Notes: generated from the sequence alone by a model not told the origin. Shown: positions 17,797 to 26,639, numbered from the stretch's first letter. The stretch: DNA of 64,000 bases from an uncultured Brevibacillus sp. (GCF_947502445.1 NZ_CANMZW010000003.1:62001-126000); one strand, 5' to 3'. Translations and numbers: made by a program.

Positions 17797-18663
17797 TTAC
17801 GCAAATTCTGCAACCAGTTTTGCGAAATCTTCTTCGGACAGGCGGACGTCTTGGTTAGCCAAGCCTTCTGCTTTGAATCCGTTAACGAGTGCTTCGTAAG
17901 GTTTTTGTTCTGTATTTTGATAGATCAGACCTGTGATCAGACCTTTGTACTGCATGGAAGTAGACATAGCCTTGATACGGTCATGTGGATCGTAGCCTTC
18001 GATTGTATCGAGTGGAACGATGTTTTCTTTGAACCAGTCGTATGTGTTTACCTTGTTGTATGTTACACAAGGGCTGAATACGTTGATCAAAGAGAAACCT
18101 TCGTGCTGGATACCTTTCTCGATCAGCTCAGTCAAGCCTTTCAGATCGCTGGAGAAGGATTGAGCAACGAATGTTGCACCAACAGACAGCGCCAATTCAA
18201 CAGGTGAAATGGAAGACTCGATGGAACCTGCCGGTGTAGACTTGGTCACGAAACCAGTCGCGGAACGCGGAGAGGTTTGACCTTTTGTCAGACCGTAGAT
18301 TTGGTTATCCATTACGATGTAAGTTACGTTCATGTTACGACGGATTGCGTGTACAGTATGACCCATACCGATTGCGAATCCATCACCGTCGCCACCAGCA
18401 GCGATAACTGTCAGTTCGCGGTTAGCCATTTTCACACCTTGTGCGATTGGCAAGGAACGTCCATGAATACCGTGGAAGCCATAGCAGTTGATGTAGCCGG
18501 AAATACGACCGGAACAACCGATACCGGAAATAACCGCCAGATTTTCAGGTTCCAGACCTACGTTTGCTGCAGCACGTTGAATCGCTGCTTGGATGGAGAA
18601 GTCTCCACAGCCTGGGCACCAGTTTGGCTTAACGTTATTTCGAAACTCTTTCATAGTCGCCAT
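17797..18663 (-). CDS. korB: 2-oxoacid:ferredoxin oxidoreductase, beta subunit
   Basis: A 288-residue thiamine-diphosphate subunit. It has NWCPGCGDF near the N-terminus, GIGCSGR, the TPP/Mg motif GGDGDGFAIG with downstream NQIYGLTKGQ, and a later Cys in FSPCVTYN; these Cys would hold the 4Fe-4S cluster. With KorA it oxidatively decarboxylates 2-oxoglutarate or a similar 2-oxoacid to acyl-CoA and reduces ferredoxin. The ATG at 18663 follows AAGGAG at 10 nt and lies inside the end of korA (29-nt overlap). The two are certainly translationally linked. Confidence 0.92.
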   Translation of the reverse strand: MATMKEFRNNVKPNWCPGCGDFSIQAAIQRAAANVGLEPENLAVISGIGCSGRISGYINCYGFHGIHGRSLPIAQGVKMANRELTVIAAGGDGDGFAIGMGHTVHAIRRNMNVTYIVMDNQIYGLTKGQTSPRSATGFVTKSTPAGSIESSISPVELALSVGATFVAQSFSSDLKGLTELIEKGIQHEGFSLINVFSPCVTYNKVNTYDWFKENIVPLDTIEGYDPHDRIKAMSTSMQYKGLITGLIYQNTEQKPYEALVNGFKAEGLANQDVRLSEEDFAKLVAEFA

Positions 18664-20413
18664 GTTTTACCAGCTCCTTCACTTCAGCATAGATTTCCTT
18701 AGGCAGGAATGGGTTACCGTCATATTTCAACACAGATTCGATCTTCTCTGCGTTTCCGATGTTTTGTTTGAGCAAGTTAGTTACTTGTGCTTGGATGTTG
18801 TGCTCAACGACAACCACTTTTTTCGCTTTATCCACGAGTGCTTTCATTTCTTCAGCAGGGAATGGATGCAGCAAACGAATTTGAGCATGGTTTACTTTCA
18901 AGCCCTCTTTCTCCAGACGGCCTTTTGCCTCTTGGATTGTACCGATTGTGGAGTTAATACCCACAACAAGAACATCCGCATCATCATGAGGAGCGTCTGC
19001 AGTTACAGGGTTTTTGAAGGTTTTCAGTACGCCTTCCAGTTTGCGCATACGTTTATCCATTTGTTGGACACGGTTTGCAGCATTCTCGGATGGACGACCA
19101 GTTTGATCATGCTCAACACCAGTTACATGGTGCAGACCATATTTTTGACCAGGAATTACGCGAGGAGAAATGCCGTCTTCTGTTACTTCATAACGCTTGA
19201 ACAGGTCGTTTTGCTCTTTCTCAGGCAATTCTTGTCCAGCAAGCAGTTTACCACGACGGATTTCTACCTGGCTGTAATCAAAAGGAGTAACGGTTTGTTT
19301 ACCCAGGGACAGAGTGAGGTCTGTCATCAGGATTACTGGCAGTTGGTATTCTTCCGCGATGTTAAACGCTTCCACTGCATCATAGAAGCACTCTTCTACT
19401 GTGCTGGGAGTGATAACTACTTTAGGAATATCACCATGCGTACCGTAAATCATAGCATTCACGTCGGATTGCTCGATTTTGGTTGGCATACCTGTAGAAG
19501 GACCACCACGCTGAGTGTTTACGATTACTACTGGTGTTTCAGTAATACCAGCCAGACCGATTGCTTCCATCATCAAGGACAGACCAGGACCTGCAGATGC
19601 AGTCAAGGAACGAGCACCAGCAAAGTTTGCACCGATTGCCATTGTGATCGCAGCGATCTCGTCTTCTGTTTGGATAACCGTACCACCCAATTTAGGCAGC
19701 TTTTTGATCAGATATTCCATTACCTCAGATGCTGGAGTAATTGGGTAAGCAGGCATGAAACGGCAGCCTGCTGCTACAGCACCGAGAGCGATCGCATCGT
19801 TACCGATCAGGAACAGTTGTTTTTGTGGGTCTGCTTTATCCAATTGGAACTCTGGCAGTTGTCCACCTGTCAATTCATTAACAAATTCGAAACCGCGGCG
19901 AATGGCATCCATGTTCTTTTCAACCACTTTTTCGCCTTTGCGGAGGAACATATCTTCAACAATGACTCGGTAACTTTCCACTGGAATGCCGAGGATCGCG
20001 CTGGACGCACCGATCGACACCATGTTTTTCATCAGGGAAGTACCCAGTTCATCTGCGATTTCAGAAAGTGGTACAGTGAAGAAGCGAACTGGCTTCAAGC
20101 CGTCCGGCAGCTTTGGATTGAATTTGGCATCCGCGATGATGATACCACCTTCACGCAATTCATGACCGTTAAAATCGATCGTCTCCTGATCGAACGCTAC
20201 GAGAATGTCCAGATCGTCGGAGATCGCGCGCATAGGTTGTGTACTCACGCGAATTTTGTTGTTTGTGTGTCCACCCTTAATACGGGAAGAGAAGTGACGA
20301 TAGCTATACAGATGATATCCCATCCGGTTCATCGCCATCGAGAAAATCTCACCAGTACTCTCGATGCCCTCCCCTTGCTGTCCTCCAACTTTCCAAGAAA
20401 GTTGACTAATCAT
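18635..20413 (-). CDS. korA: 2-oxoacid:ferredoxin oxidoreductase, fused gamma-alpha subunit
   Basis: A 592-residue protein. The first 190 residues are the gamma domain (KVGGQQGEGIESTGEIFS, SSRIKGGHTNNKIR). They are fused to the alpha domain (GCRFMPAYPITPASEVMEYL; ASAGPGLSLMMEAIGLAG) and the C-terminal domain II (LVVGINSTIGTIQEAK). This fused arrangement with a two-subunit KorAB is common in Firmicutes and Actinobacteria. The ATG at 20413 is used. A 637-residue antisense frame on the plus strand is a shadow. The locus lies where B. subtilis has tdh-kbl. A promoter is proposed at 20509-20537. Confidence 0.93.
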   Translation of the reverse strand: MISQLSWKVGGQQGEGIESTGEIFSMAMNRMGYHLYSYRHFSSRIKGGHTNNKIRVSTQPMRAISDDLDILVAFDQETIDFNGHELREGGIIIADAKFNPKLPDGLKPVRFFTVPLSEIADELGTSLMKNMVSIGASSAILGIPVESYRVIVEDMFLRKGEKVVEKNMDAIRRGFEFVNELTGGQLPEFQLDKADPQKQLFLIGNDAIALGAVAAGCRFMPAYPITPASEVMEYLIKKLPKLGGTVIQTEDEIAAITMAIGANFAGARSLTASAGPGLSLMMEAIGLAGITETPVVIVNTQRGGPSTGMPTKIEQSDVNAMIYGTHGDIPKVVITPSTVEECFYDAVEAFNIAEEYQLPVILMTDLTLSLGKQTVTPFDYSQVEIRRGKLLAGQELPEKEQNDLFKRYEVTEDGISPRVIPGQKYGLHHVTGVEHDQTGRPSENAANRVQQMDKRMRKLEGVLKTFKNPVTADAPHDDADVLVVGINSTIGTIQEAKGRLEKEGLKVNHAQIRLLHPFPAEEMKALVDKAKKVVVVEHNIQAQVTNLLKQNIGNAEKIESVLKYDGNPFLPKEIYAEVKELVKHGDYERVSK

Positions 20414-20508
20414 TCAGATTCCACCCTTTCAGTGACTGTGAGAAAAAGCGCGCATCCTATCTGCAAAATAGTGATAAGATGTGACAATTCTGTGCATAGA
20501 CAGTAACA

Positions 20509-20537
20509 ATTGTAGTCCTGTCCATGTGAAATTGCAA
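20509..20537 (-). promoter_or_regulatory. Likely sigma-A promoter of korAB
   Basis: On the minus strand TTGCAA (20532-20537, four of six) lies 17 nt from TACAAT (20509-20514, five of six). The predicted leader is about 90 nt with no strong hairpin. Confidence 0.55.
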
Positions 20538-20606
20538 GTGCTTTTACTCAACTTACTTTTGACCTGAATTTTAATGTTGAACTTGGTACATTAATATCCT
20601 CATGTA

Positions 20607-21545
20607 TTATTGTAGCACGTTTCCGAAAACACGCAACCAATTTCCGTGTACAAATTTCATTACTTCTGCTTGTTTGTAGCGCTTTAGCAAAGCTTCCAGT
20701 AATTGGGTGTAGCTTGCCGATGAGGTCAAGTCTCCAAACGTTCTTGGGATCCCGTCAAAATCTGAGCCAAAGGCAACGTGATCAGCTCCACCGAGTGCGC
20801 AGACATGATCTAAATGACGCAGAAGATCATCGATCCATACCGTTCGCTCGTCGTTAACCGTAAAGAAGTCTACAAATGTCAGCCCCATGACCCCGTTATT
20901 CGCGATCAGTGCGCGTATTTGCTCGTCGGTAAGATTGCGAGGATGATTGCATACTTCCCTCGCATTGGAATGAGAGGCGATGATCGGTGCTTTTGATAGC
21001 TCAAGCACATCCCAAAAGCCGGGATCGGCTAAATGAGAAACGTCAATCATCATCCCCAGACGATTCATTTCTTCTATTACTGTGCGTCCGAATGACGTCA
21101 GCCCACCTGGATTCGGCTCACCGCTTCCATCTGCAATGGCATTTCCGTGATTCCAGGTCAATGTCATCCCGCGAACCCCCAGGCGATACCATGTACGTAG
21201 TTGAACCAGACTTTCTTCTAATGCATGCGCGCCTTCTACAAACAGAATAGCCCCTTTCTCCCCCTTTAATACGCAATGATCCAAATCAGACTTCGTATAG
21301 ATCGGAAGAAATTGCGCGCTTGCTACCCTCTCATGAAAAATATCCAGCATCTCGAGTACTGTGTGAAATCTACGCCCAAAAGGCACATGGGTAGGAACAA
21401 AGCAGGCGAGGACTTGTATATCTACATTCCCTTTTACGAGCTCAGGAAAACCTGCCTGCAGCTTCTCATCTTCCTTATAAAAATCCAGCTCAGGCTTGTC
21501 CCAGAGCTTGCACAGTACATCGCAATGCGCGTCAAAAATTTTCAT
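20607..21545 (-). CDS. Membrane (renal) dipeptidase, peptidase family M19
   Basis: A 312-residue dinuclear zinc peptidase. Metal ligands are visible in FDAHCD (H, D) near the N-terminus, FVEGAHAL (E bridging), DVSHLA and IASHSNAR, with the late FGSDFDG. M19 enzymes cleave dipeptides, including D-amino-acid-containing ones. ATG 21545 is preferred to GTG 21554, since AGGGAG fits the ATG. It lies between spoVS and korA on the minus strand, after the spoVS terminator, and no separate strong promoter was seen. Confidence 0.9.
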   Translation of the reverse strand: MKIFDAHCDVLCKLWDKPELDFYKEDEKLQAGFPELVKGNVDIQVLACFVPTHVPFGRRFHTVLEMLDIFHERVASAQFLPIYTKSDLDHCVLKGEKGAILFVEGAHALEESLVQLRTWYRLGVRGMTLTWNHGNAIADGSGEPNPGGLTSFGRTVIEEMNRLGMMIDVSHLADPGFWDVLELSKAPIIASHSNAREVCNHPRNLTDEQIRALIANNGVMGLTFVDFFTVNDERTVWIDDLLRHLDHVCALGGADHVAFGSDFDGIPRTFGDLTSSASYTQLLEALLKRYKQAEVMKFVHGNWLRVFGNVLQ

Positions 21546-21596
21546 GTTCCCCACTCCCTCTATGTTTTGCTTAGGTACGAGCTTATGTAAACAAAC

Positions 21597-21629
21597 GAAA
21601 AAACCTGTTCATTCTTCGAACAAACAGGC
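21597..21629 (-). terminator. Terminator of spoVS
   Basis: On the minus strand CCTGTT and AACAGG pair, with an inner TTCGAA helix, followed by TTTTTT. Confidence 0.8.
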
Positions 21630-21651
21630 AGACGATGCAACAATCATTTTA

Positions 21652-21912
21652 TTATCTGGGCTCTACGATTAGCTTGATAGCGGTTCGCTCTTCTCCATCA
21701 ATTACGATGTCGGTAAAGGCTGGAATACAAATGAGGTCAACTCCACTCGGCGCTACGAACCCTCGTGCGATAGCTACGGCCTTCACAGCTTGATTAAGCG
21801 CCCCGGCGCCTATCGCTTGAATCTCGGCTGCACCGCGTTCACGAAGAACGCCGGCAAGGGCACCAGCAACGGAATTGGGGTTAGACTTTGCTGAAACTTT
21901 TAATACTTCCAT
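21652..21912 (-). CDS. spoVS: Stage V sporulation protein S
   Basis: An 86-residue protein nearly identical in pattern to SpoVS: MEVLKVSAKSNPNSVAGALAG, IGAGALNQAVKA, GVDLICIPAF and IKLIVEPR. It has the Alba-like fold, and mutants affect septation and spore-coat assembly. ATG 21912 is preceded by GGGAGG at 9 nt; the frame to 22008 adds an unrelated leader. It is monocistronic, with its own sigma-H-like promoter at 21961-21987 and a terminator at 21597. Confidence 0.96.
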   Translation of the reverse strand: MEVLKVSAKSNPNSVAGALAGVLRERGAAEIQAIGAGALNQAVKAVAIARGFVAPSGVDLICIPAFTDIVIDGEERTAIKLIVEPR

Positions 21913-21960
21913 CCTTTTGAACCTCCCGTCTGATAGGAATCCTGTCATCATTAGAATGAT

Positions 21961-21987
21961 ATTCGCATAACCCCTAAAAATTCCTGC
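21961..21987 (-). promoter_or_regulatory. Sigma-H-type promoter of spoVS
   Basis: On the minus strand GCAGGAATT (21979-21987) fits the -35 RnAGGAwww fully. After 11 nt it is followed by TGCGAAT (21961-21967), which fits RnnGAAT apart from the first base. B. subtilis spoVS is known to be sigma-H dependent. Confidence 0.65.
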
Positions 21988-22023
21988 TAACTCGCATGAA
22001 AGATTCAAAAAATTCTAATCTTA

Positions 22024-22818
22024 TTATTCCATAAACGGATGGTCGACGTCAATTCTGATTCGTTCCAATTTTTTCGCATTCCCGGTATTCTTGTCCAATG
22101 TGATCAAAACAGCATTTAGCTGTGCAGGATCGGGAGCTACCTCGAATCGAACGGGCAGCTGTGTCAAAAACTTTTTAATAACTGCTTCGCGCTCCATCCC
22201 TAAAATCCCGTTGCTCGGTCCACACATGCCGACATCACACAAAAATCCGGTTCCCCCTGGCAGCACTCGCTCGTCAGCGGTTTGCACATGCGTATGAGTT
22301 CCTATTACCGCGCTGACTCTGCCATCCAAATACCAAGCCATCGCCTGCTTCTCGGACGTCGCTTCTGCATGAAAATCAACGAAAATCAGTTTGGTCCGCT
22401 TTCGCGCTTGCTCTACAAGTTTGTCAGCCATTTGAAACGGACAATCCAATGGAGGCAAAAACGTTCTGCCCATGAGATTAATTACGGCGAGCTCCCCTTC
22501 GGATTGTTTAATGTATGTAATCCCTTTTCCAGGTGCCCCTTGCGGATAATTCGCTGGACGAATCATACGTGGTTCGTCATCAATGAAATCAAAAATTTCT
22601 TTTTGGTCCCATGTGTGATTACCGAGCGTGATCGCTTGTACGCCACCTTCAAAAAGCTCCTTAGCGATTTTTTCCGTAATCCCTCTGCCATGTGCTGCAT
22701 TCTCACCATTGGCTACGATAAAGGTTGGCTGATATTTTCTTTTTAAAAGGGGCAGATATGTTTTTACTATTTCCCTGCCCGGTGACCCCATAATATCTCC
22801 AATAAACAAAAGCTTCAT
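22024..22818 (-). CDS. ymdB: Metallophosphoesterase YmdB (2',3'-cyclic-nucleotide phosphodiesterase family)
   Basis: A 264-residue protein of the TIGR00282 family. Metal ligands appear in order: IGDIMGSPGR, VANGENAAHG, LGNHTWDQKE, DFHAEATSEK and IGTHTHVQTAD. B. subtilis YmdB hydrolyses cyclic nucleotides, influences biofilm and motility gene expression, and is reported to interact with RNase Y. It follows rny, as in B. subtilis, but a strong terminator and a promoter (22839-22867) lie between them, so it is probably transcribed on its own. Confidence 0.93.
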   Translation of the reverse strand: MKLLFIGDIMGSPGREIVKTYLPLLKRKYQPTFIVANGENAAHGRGITEKIAKELFEGGVQAITLGNHTWDQKEIFDFIDDEPRMIRPANYPQGAPGKGITYIKQSEGELAVINLMGRTFLPPLDCPFQMADKLVEQARKRTKLIFVDFHAEATSEKQAMAWYLDGRVSAVIGTHTHVQTADERVLPGGTGFLCDVGMCGPSNGILGMEREAVIKKFLTQLPVRFEVAPDPAQLNAVLITLDKNTGNAKKLERIRIDVDHPFME

Positions 22819-22838
22819 CTTACTATCACCTCATTGCT

Positions 22839-22867
22839 AGTATACACAACGAAATGGGATTCCCCAA
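22839..22867 (-). promoter_or_regulatory. Possible sigma-A promoter of ymdB
   Basis: On the minus strand TTGGGG (22862-22867) lies 17 nt from TATACT (22839-22844, five of six), just upstream of the ymdB ribosome site GAGGTG. Confidence 0.45.
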
Positions 22868-22904
22868 ACATTGTCCAGTCTGGCTCCCCATTCTTCATCC
22901 CTGT

Positions 22905-22941
22905 AGAAAAAAAGTAAAGTGGCTGTTAGCCACTTTACTTT
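22905..22941 (-). terminator. Terminator of rny, overlapping its stop codon
   Basis: On the minus strand AAAGTAAAGTGGCT and AGCCACTTTACTTT form a 14-bp stem around AAC, then TTTTT. The left arm contains the last codons and the TAA of rny. Confidence 0.92.
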
Positions 22942-24476
22942 GCATACTCAACTGCCCTCGTTTCACGGATAACCGTTACCTTAATATGACCTGGGTAGTC
23001 GAGTTCATTTTCAATTCGTTTGGTGATCTCCCGTGCCAGACGGGTAGCTTCCGCATCGTCAATCTTTTCAGGTTGTACCATTACGCGAATTTCGCGTCCT
23101 GCTTGAATCGCATAAGACTTTTCTACGCCATCGAACGACTCAGAGATTTCTTCCAGTTTCTCCAAACGTCTGATATAAGTTTCCAATGTCTCACGGCGTG
23201 CACCTGGGCGTGCAGCAGACAGAGCGTCCGCAGCTCCCACGAGCATGGCAATGACGGATGTTGGTTCGGTATCACCGTGATGAGAAGCAATACTGTTAAC
23301 AACCACATGATGTTCATTGTACTTCTTAGCCAGTTCCACGCCAATTTCTACGTGAGAACCTTCCACTTCATGGTCGATAGCTTTTCCGATATCGTGCAGG
23401 AGACCTGCTCGCTTAGCCAGCTTGACGTCTTCTTTTAATTCTGCTGCCATCAAGCCTGCGAGATGGGCAACCTCCATGGAGTGCTTCAACACGTTTTGAC
23501 CGTAGCTTGTACGATAGCGCAAGCGTCCCAAAATCTTGATCAGATCCGGGTGCAGTCCATGTACACCGGTTTCAAACGTTGCTTGTTCACCGTATTCACG
23601 GATTCGTTCATCTACCTCTCGACGTGCCTTCTCTACCATTTCCTCAATACGGGCTGGGTGAATGCGTCCGTCAGCGACCAGTTTATCCAAAGCCGTTTTG
23701 GCAATTTCTCGACGAACTGGATCGAAGCCAGACAGGATAACTGCTTCAGGAGTATCGTCAATAATCAGATCGATACCAGTCAGCGTCTCCAGTGCTCGAA
23801 TGTTTCGTCCCTCACGTCCGATAATCCGTCCCTTCATTTCGTCGTTTGGCAGGGTTACAACAGAAACAGTGGTTTCTGCTACGTGATCCGCTGCACAACG
23901 CTGGATGGAGGTCGTGATAATCTCGCGAGCACGCTTGTCCGCTTCTTCCTTGGCTTGTGTTTCGATCTCTTTGATCATCACAGCCATTTCATGGCGAACC
24001 GTGTTTTCCACGTCAGTCAGAATGATATTTTTCGCTTCATCCTGCGTCAAGCCGGAAATGCGTTCCAACTCGGATACTTGTTCTTTATATAAGTGCTCTA
24101 CCTTGCTTTGCAATTCTGCGATGGAACGATCGCGCTCTGATAATTCTTCTTCTTTACGCTCCAACTGCTCCATCTTGCGGTCCAACGATTCTTCTTTTTG
24201 AAGGATTCGTCGTTCCTGACGCTGGATCTCGTTACGTCTGTCACGCAACTCGTTTTCTGCTTCAGAACGAAGCTTGAACACTTCATCCTTCGCTTCCAGC
24301 ACCTTTTCCTTTTTAACGGCTTCGGCGTCCCGTTTCGCTTCTTCAACGATCTGGCGTGCAGCTTCTTCTGCACTAGAGATCTTCGCTTCCGCAATGGATC
24401 TGCGAATGAAGTAGCCAGCACCCAAACCGATAAGCAGGGCGACGAGCACAATAACTACTGTGAGTATAGGTTCCAT
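22935..24476 (-). CDS. rny: Ribonuclease Y
   Basis: A 513-residue membrane-anchored endoribonuclease. It has a single N-terminal membrane segment at about 4-24, a long Glu/Arg/Lys coiled coil to about 190, a KH domain ([15 protein letters not shown]), and an HD domain with HDIGKAID, then HH and the C-terminal tail [12 protein letters not shown]. RNase Y initiates mRNA decay and is stimulated by RicAFT (ricA is at 6188). The start MEPILT matches the family, but the nearest strong ribosome site, AGGAGGTG, ends about 15 nt before the ATG, which is unusually far. A promoter and a hairpin-terminator unit lie upstream (24585-24741). Confidence 0.97.
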   Translation of the reverse strand: MEPILTVVIVLVALLIGLGAGYFIRRSIAEAKISSAEEAARQIVEEAKRDAEAVKKEKVLEAKDEVFKLRSEAENELRDRRNEIQRQERRILQKEESLDRKMEQLERKEEELSERDRSIAELQSKVEHLYKEQVSELERISGLTQDEAKNIILTDVENTVRHEMAVMIKEIETQAKEEADKRAREIITTSIQRCAADHVAETTVSVVTLPNDEMKGRIIGREGRNIRALETLTGIDLIIDDTPEAVILSGFDPVRREIAKTALDKLVADGRIHPARIEEMVEKARREVDERIREYGEQATFETGVHGLHPDLIKILGRLRYRTSYGQNVLKHSMEVAHLAGLMAAELKEDVKLAKRAGLLHDIGKAIDHEVEGSHVEIGVELAKKYNEHHVVVNSIASHHGDTEPTSVIAMLVGAADALSAARPGARRETLETYIRRLEKLEEISESFDGVEKSYAIQAGREIRVMVQPEKIDDAEATRLAREITKRIENELDYPGHIKVTVIRETRAVEYAK

Positions 24477-24584
24477 AGGCTTTTTCGTTTCACCTCCTTA
24501 TTGTAAGACATCTCCCCGCTTTCCAAGCATTTGTTTTTCATGGAGTGCCGCTGTCGTTTTGCTCTCACTTTCGAACATTCGACT

Positions 24585-24704
24585 AAAAAACAAGACCGAC
24601 TATACTCGGTCCGCTGAATCCGCACATGTCATGTACGGTTTTTCAGTTGTTCTGTAGGCAACGAGTGAGCAAATCGAAAAAAGTTATGATACACCAAGTA
24701 AATA
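24585..24704 (-). ncRNA. Candidate small RNA or attenuated leader upstream of rny
   Basis: Downstream of a strong promoter (24712-24741) the minus strand reads about 60 nt of unstructured leader. Next comes a hairpin with a 9-bp palindromic stem, CCGTACATG-A-CATGTGCGG (24620-24638), extended by CTGAA/TTCAG. A second hairpin GACCGA-GTATAG-TCGGTC (24594-24611) follows, then TTGTTTTTT (24585-24593), the form of an intrinsic terminator. The unit would give an RNA of about 120 nt ending about 110 nt before rny. It may be an independent small RNA, an attenuator for rny, or simply a terminator for recX with a nearby promoter. Confidence 0.4.
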
Positions 24705-24711
24705 CAAACCT

Positions 24712-24741
24712 ATTTTATTATTTGTGAACAAGAATTGTCAA
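24712..24741 (-). promoter_or_regulatory. Strong sigma-A-type promoter between recX and rny
   Basis: On the minus strand a perfect -35 TTGACA (24736-24741) lies 18 nt from TAAAAT (24712-24717, five of six), beginning 17 nt after the recX stop codon. Confidence 0.7.
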
Positions 24742-24757
24742 GATCATGCAAATAGAG

Positions 24758-25405
24758 TCACCCTTGTTCATCCTCTCTCTGACGCAATTCTCCTCTAATT
24801 TGTTGAACAATGGAATGAGAGAACCCTTTACGCATGAGCATAGATAATAGTTTGCGCTCTTCGTCAGGATTAGGTGGGCCTTGCAGACGACGTGCTTTTT
24901 TCTCTATCAATGATCTGGCGGCTTCTAGTTCAGCCTCTTTGGAAACGCCACTGACAGCATCCTCCACGATCGATCTGTCCAAGCCTCTCTGCTGCAGCTC
25001 CATACGCAGCATATAGGGGCTTCGCGGCTTCAAGCGTAGCCGTTCATCCACCCATTGCTTCGCGAATGCCTTGTCATCTATGTATCCTAGTTCCACACAT
25101 CGCTGACAAACCTCTTCTGCTACTTTTGGTTCAAACCCTTTCTCTAGCAAATAGGACTGCAGTTGGCTGCTCGTTCTTGGTCGAATACCGAGATAGCGAA
25201 GCGCTCCTAAATATGCCTTGTGCTTCTCCTCAGCCACTAGTACGTCATGATAAAAGTCTTCATCCACTTCGGTTCCCTTAAAGAGGTTGTACTTTACCAG
25301 TATGTCTTCATGAACCGTAAACGCATACTCATCATTTATCTCAATATGATATCTTTGTTTTTGCTTCATGTCGCGGTGCACGGACGTAATCTGACCACTC
25401 TTCAT
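24758..25405 (-). CDS. recX: Regulatory protein RecX
   Basis: A 215-residue protein of three-helix repeats typical of RecX: LGIRPRTSSQLQSYLLEKGFE, CVELGYIDDKAFAKQWVDER, RSPYMLRMELQQRGLDR and the final LMRKGFSHSIVQQI. RecX binds RecA filaments and modulates recombinase activity. The ATG at 25405 follows GGAAGGGAGGG. It lies directly after recA, separated by a hairpin (25440-25470) that may lower recX expression relative to recA. The RecA-RecX linkage supports the assignment. Confidence 0.93.
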   Translation of the reverse strand: MKSGQITSVHRDMKQKQRYHIEINDEYAFTVHEDILVKYNLFKGTEVDEDFYHDVLVAEEKHKAYLGALRYLGIRPRTSSQLQSYLLEKGFEPKVAEEVCQRCVELGYIDDKAFAKQWVDERLRLKPRSPYMLRMELQQRGLDRSIVEDAVSGVSKEAELEAARSLIEKKARRLQGPPNPDEERKLLSMLMRKGFSHSIVQQIRGELRQREDEQG

Positions 25406-25439
25406 CTCTTTTCCCTCCCTTCCCTTCTATTTACGTGAA

Positions 25440-25470
25440 CAAAACAGCCTGTCTCATCGACAGGCTGTTG
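25440..25470 (-). terminator. Hairpin terminator/attenuator between recA and recX
   Basis: AACAGCCTGTC and GACAGGCTGTT form a perfect 11-bp stem with a 5-nt loop. On the minus strand it is followed by TTGTTC, a weak T-run, so partial read-through into recX is plausible. Confidence 0.75.
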
Positions 25471-25495
25471 ATTTAGAATCTACCATTCATCTGGA

Positions 25496-26554
25496 TTATT
25501 CCAGATCAAATGTTGGCTCTTCGTCTTGCTCCGGATCATTCACTGGCTCTGCTTCTGGAACGGAGCCAGGATTGAGGCTGAAGTATTCGCGAACCTTTGT
25601 TTCAATTTGCGTAGCAATGTGAGGATTCTCTTTCAGGAACACTTTCGAATTCTCACGGCCCTGACCAAGGCGTTCTTCGTTAAAGGAGTACCAAGCACCA
25701 CTCTTTTGTACGACATCGATTTCGGAACCGATATCGAGGATGCTACCTTCTCTGGAAATTCCCTCGCCGTACATGATGTCCACTTCTGCGACCTTGAACG
25801 GTGGAGCCACTTTGTTTTTGACAACCTTGATCTTCGTCTTGCTACCAAGAATGTCGTTACCAACCTTGATGGACTCAGCCTTACGTACATCGAGTCGAAC
25901 ACTCGCGTAGAACTTCAGAGCGCGTCCACCCGGTGTAGTTTCTGGATTACCGAACATTACGCCAACTTTTTCACGAAGCTGGTTAATGAAGATGGCGATT
26001 GTTTTGGACTTGTTAATCGCTCCGGAAAGCTTGCGCAGCGCTTGAGACATCAAGCGAGCTTGCAAACCTACGTGGGAATCTCCCATCTCGCCTTCGATCT
26101 CGGCTTTTGGAACCAATGCCGCTACCGAGTCAATTACGATAATATCTACTGCACCGGAACGCACCAATGCTTCTGCGATTTCCAGTGCTTGCTCACCTGT
26201 GTCAGGCTGAGACAAAAGCAACTCATCAATATTTACACCGAGCTTAGCAGCATAGACTGGGTCGAGTGCGTGCTCTGCATCGATAAAGGCAGCTTGTCCG
26301 CCCTGTCTTTGAACTTCTGCAATAGCGTGGAGGGCAACGGTTGTTTTACCCGAAGATTCTGGTCCATAAATTTCAATAATACGTCCACGTGGGAATCCAC
26401 CTACACCAAGTGCGATATCAAGAGCTAACGCTCCACTGGAGACGGTTGAAATTGAAACGTTGGATACTTCCCCTAACTTCATAATGGAACCTTTACCAAA
26501 CTGCTTTTCTATCTGACGCAATGCACTTTCTAAAGCTGCGCGACGATCTGACAA
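25496..26554 (-). CDS. recA: Recombinase RecA
   Basis: A 352-residue RecA. Walker A GPESSGKT is at 64-71, and the DNA-binding loops are represented by the [21 protein letters not shown] and [15 protein letters not shown] regions. The acidic C-terminal tail ends DEEPTFDLE. It carries out strand exchange and activates LexA autocleavage. The start is taken as TTG 26554 (MSDRRAALE), with GAAAGGG about 9 nt upstream; GTG 26563 directly abuts that site. The gene has its own terminator-insulated promoter and an SOS box (26640-26653). Confidence 0.98.
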   Translation of the reverse strand: MSDRRAALESALRQIEKQFGKGSIMKLGEVSNVSISTVSSGALALDIALGVGGFPRGRIIEIYGPESSGKTTVALHAIAEVQRQGGQAAFIDAEHALDPVYAAKLGVNIDELLLSQPDTGEQALEIAEALVRSGAVDIIVIDSVAALVPKAEIEGEMGDSHVGLQARLMSQALRKLSGAINKSKTIAIFINQLREKVGVMFGNPETTPGGRALKFYASVRLDVRKAESIKVGNDILGSKTKIKVVKNKVAPPFKVAEVDIMYGEGISREGSILDIGSEIDVVQKSGAWYSFNEERLGQGRENSKVFLKENPHIATQIETKVREYFSLNPGSVPEAEPVNDPEQDEEPTFDLE

Positions 26555-26599
26555 ATGGTACACACCCTTTCAACATTCGCTTCTGTTTTGCTTGTCTTC

Positions 26600-26629
26600 A
26601 TCATACATCGAGACAGAAGGGTTTGCCAA
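26600..26629 (-). promoter_or_regulatory. Likely sigma-A promoter of recA
   Basis: On the minus strand TTGGCA (26624-26629, five of six) lies 18 nt from TATGAT (26600-26605, five of six), 46 nt before the recA start. Confidence 0.65.
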
Positions 26630-26639
26630 GTATTTTTCG

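Noticed and set aside
18593..20506. 637-residue open frame antisense to korA
   Set aside because: It lies entirely opposite the real korA and has low-complexity, Cys- and His-rich sequence with no ribosome site. Long shadow frames are common opposite conserved genes.
24571..24582. TCGAACATTCGA, looked like a LexA box upstream of rny
   Set aside because: The half-sites are separated by two bases, whereas the Firmicute box needs CGAAC-N4-GTTCG.
25526..26428. 300-residue open frame antisense to recA
   Set aside because: Shadow of recA with no family pattern or ribosome site.
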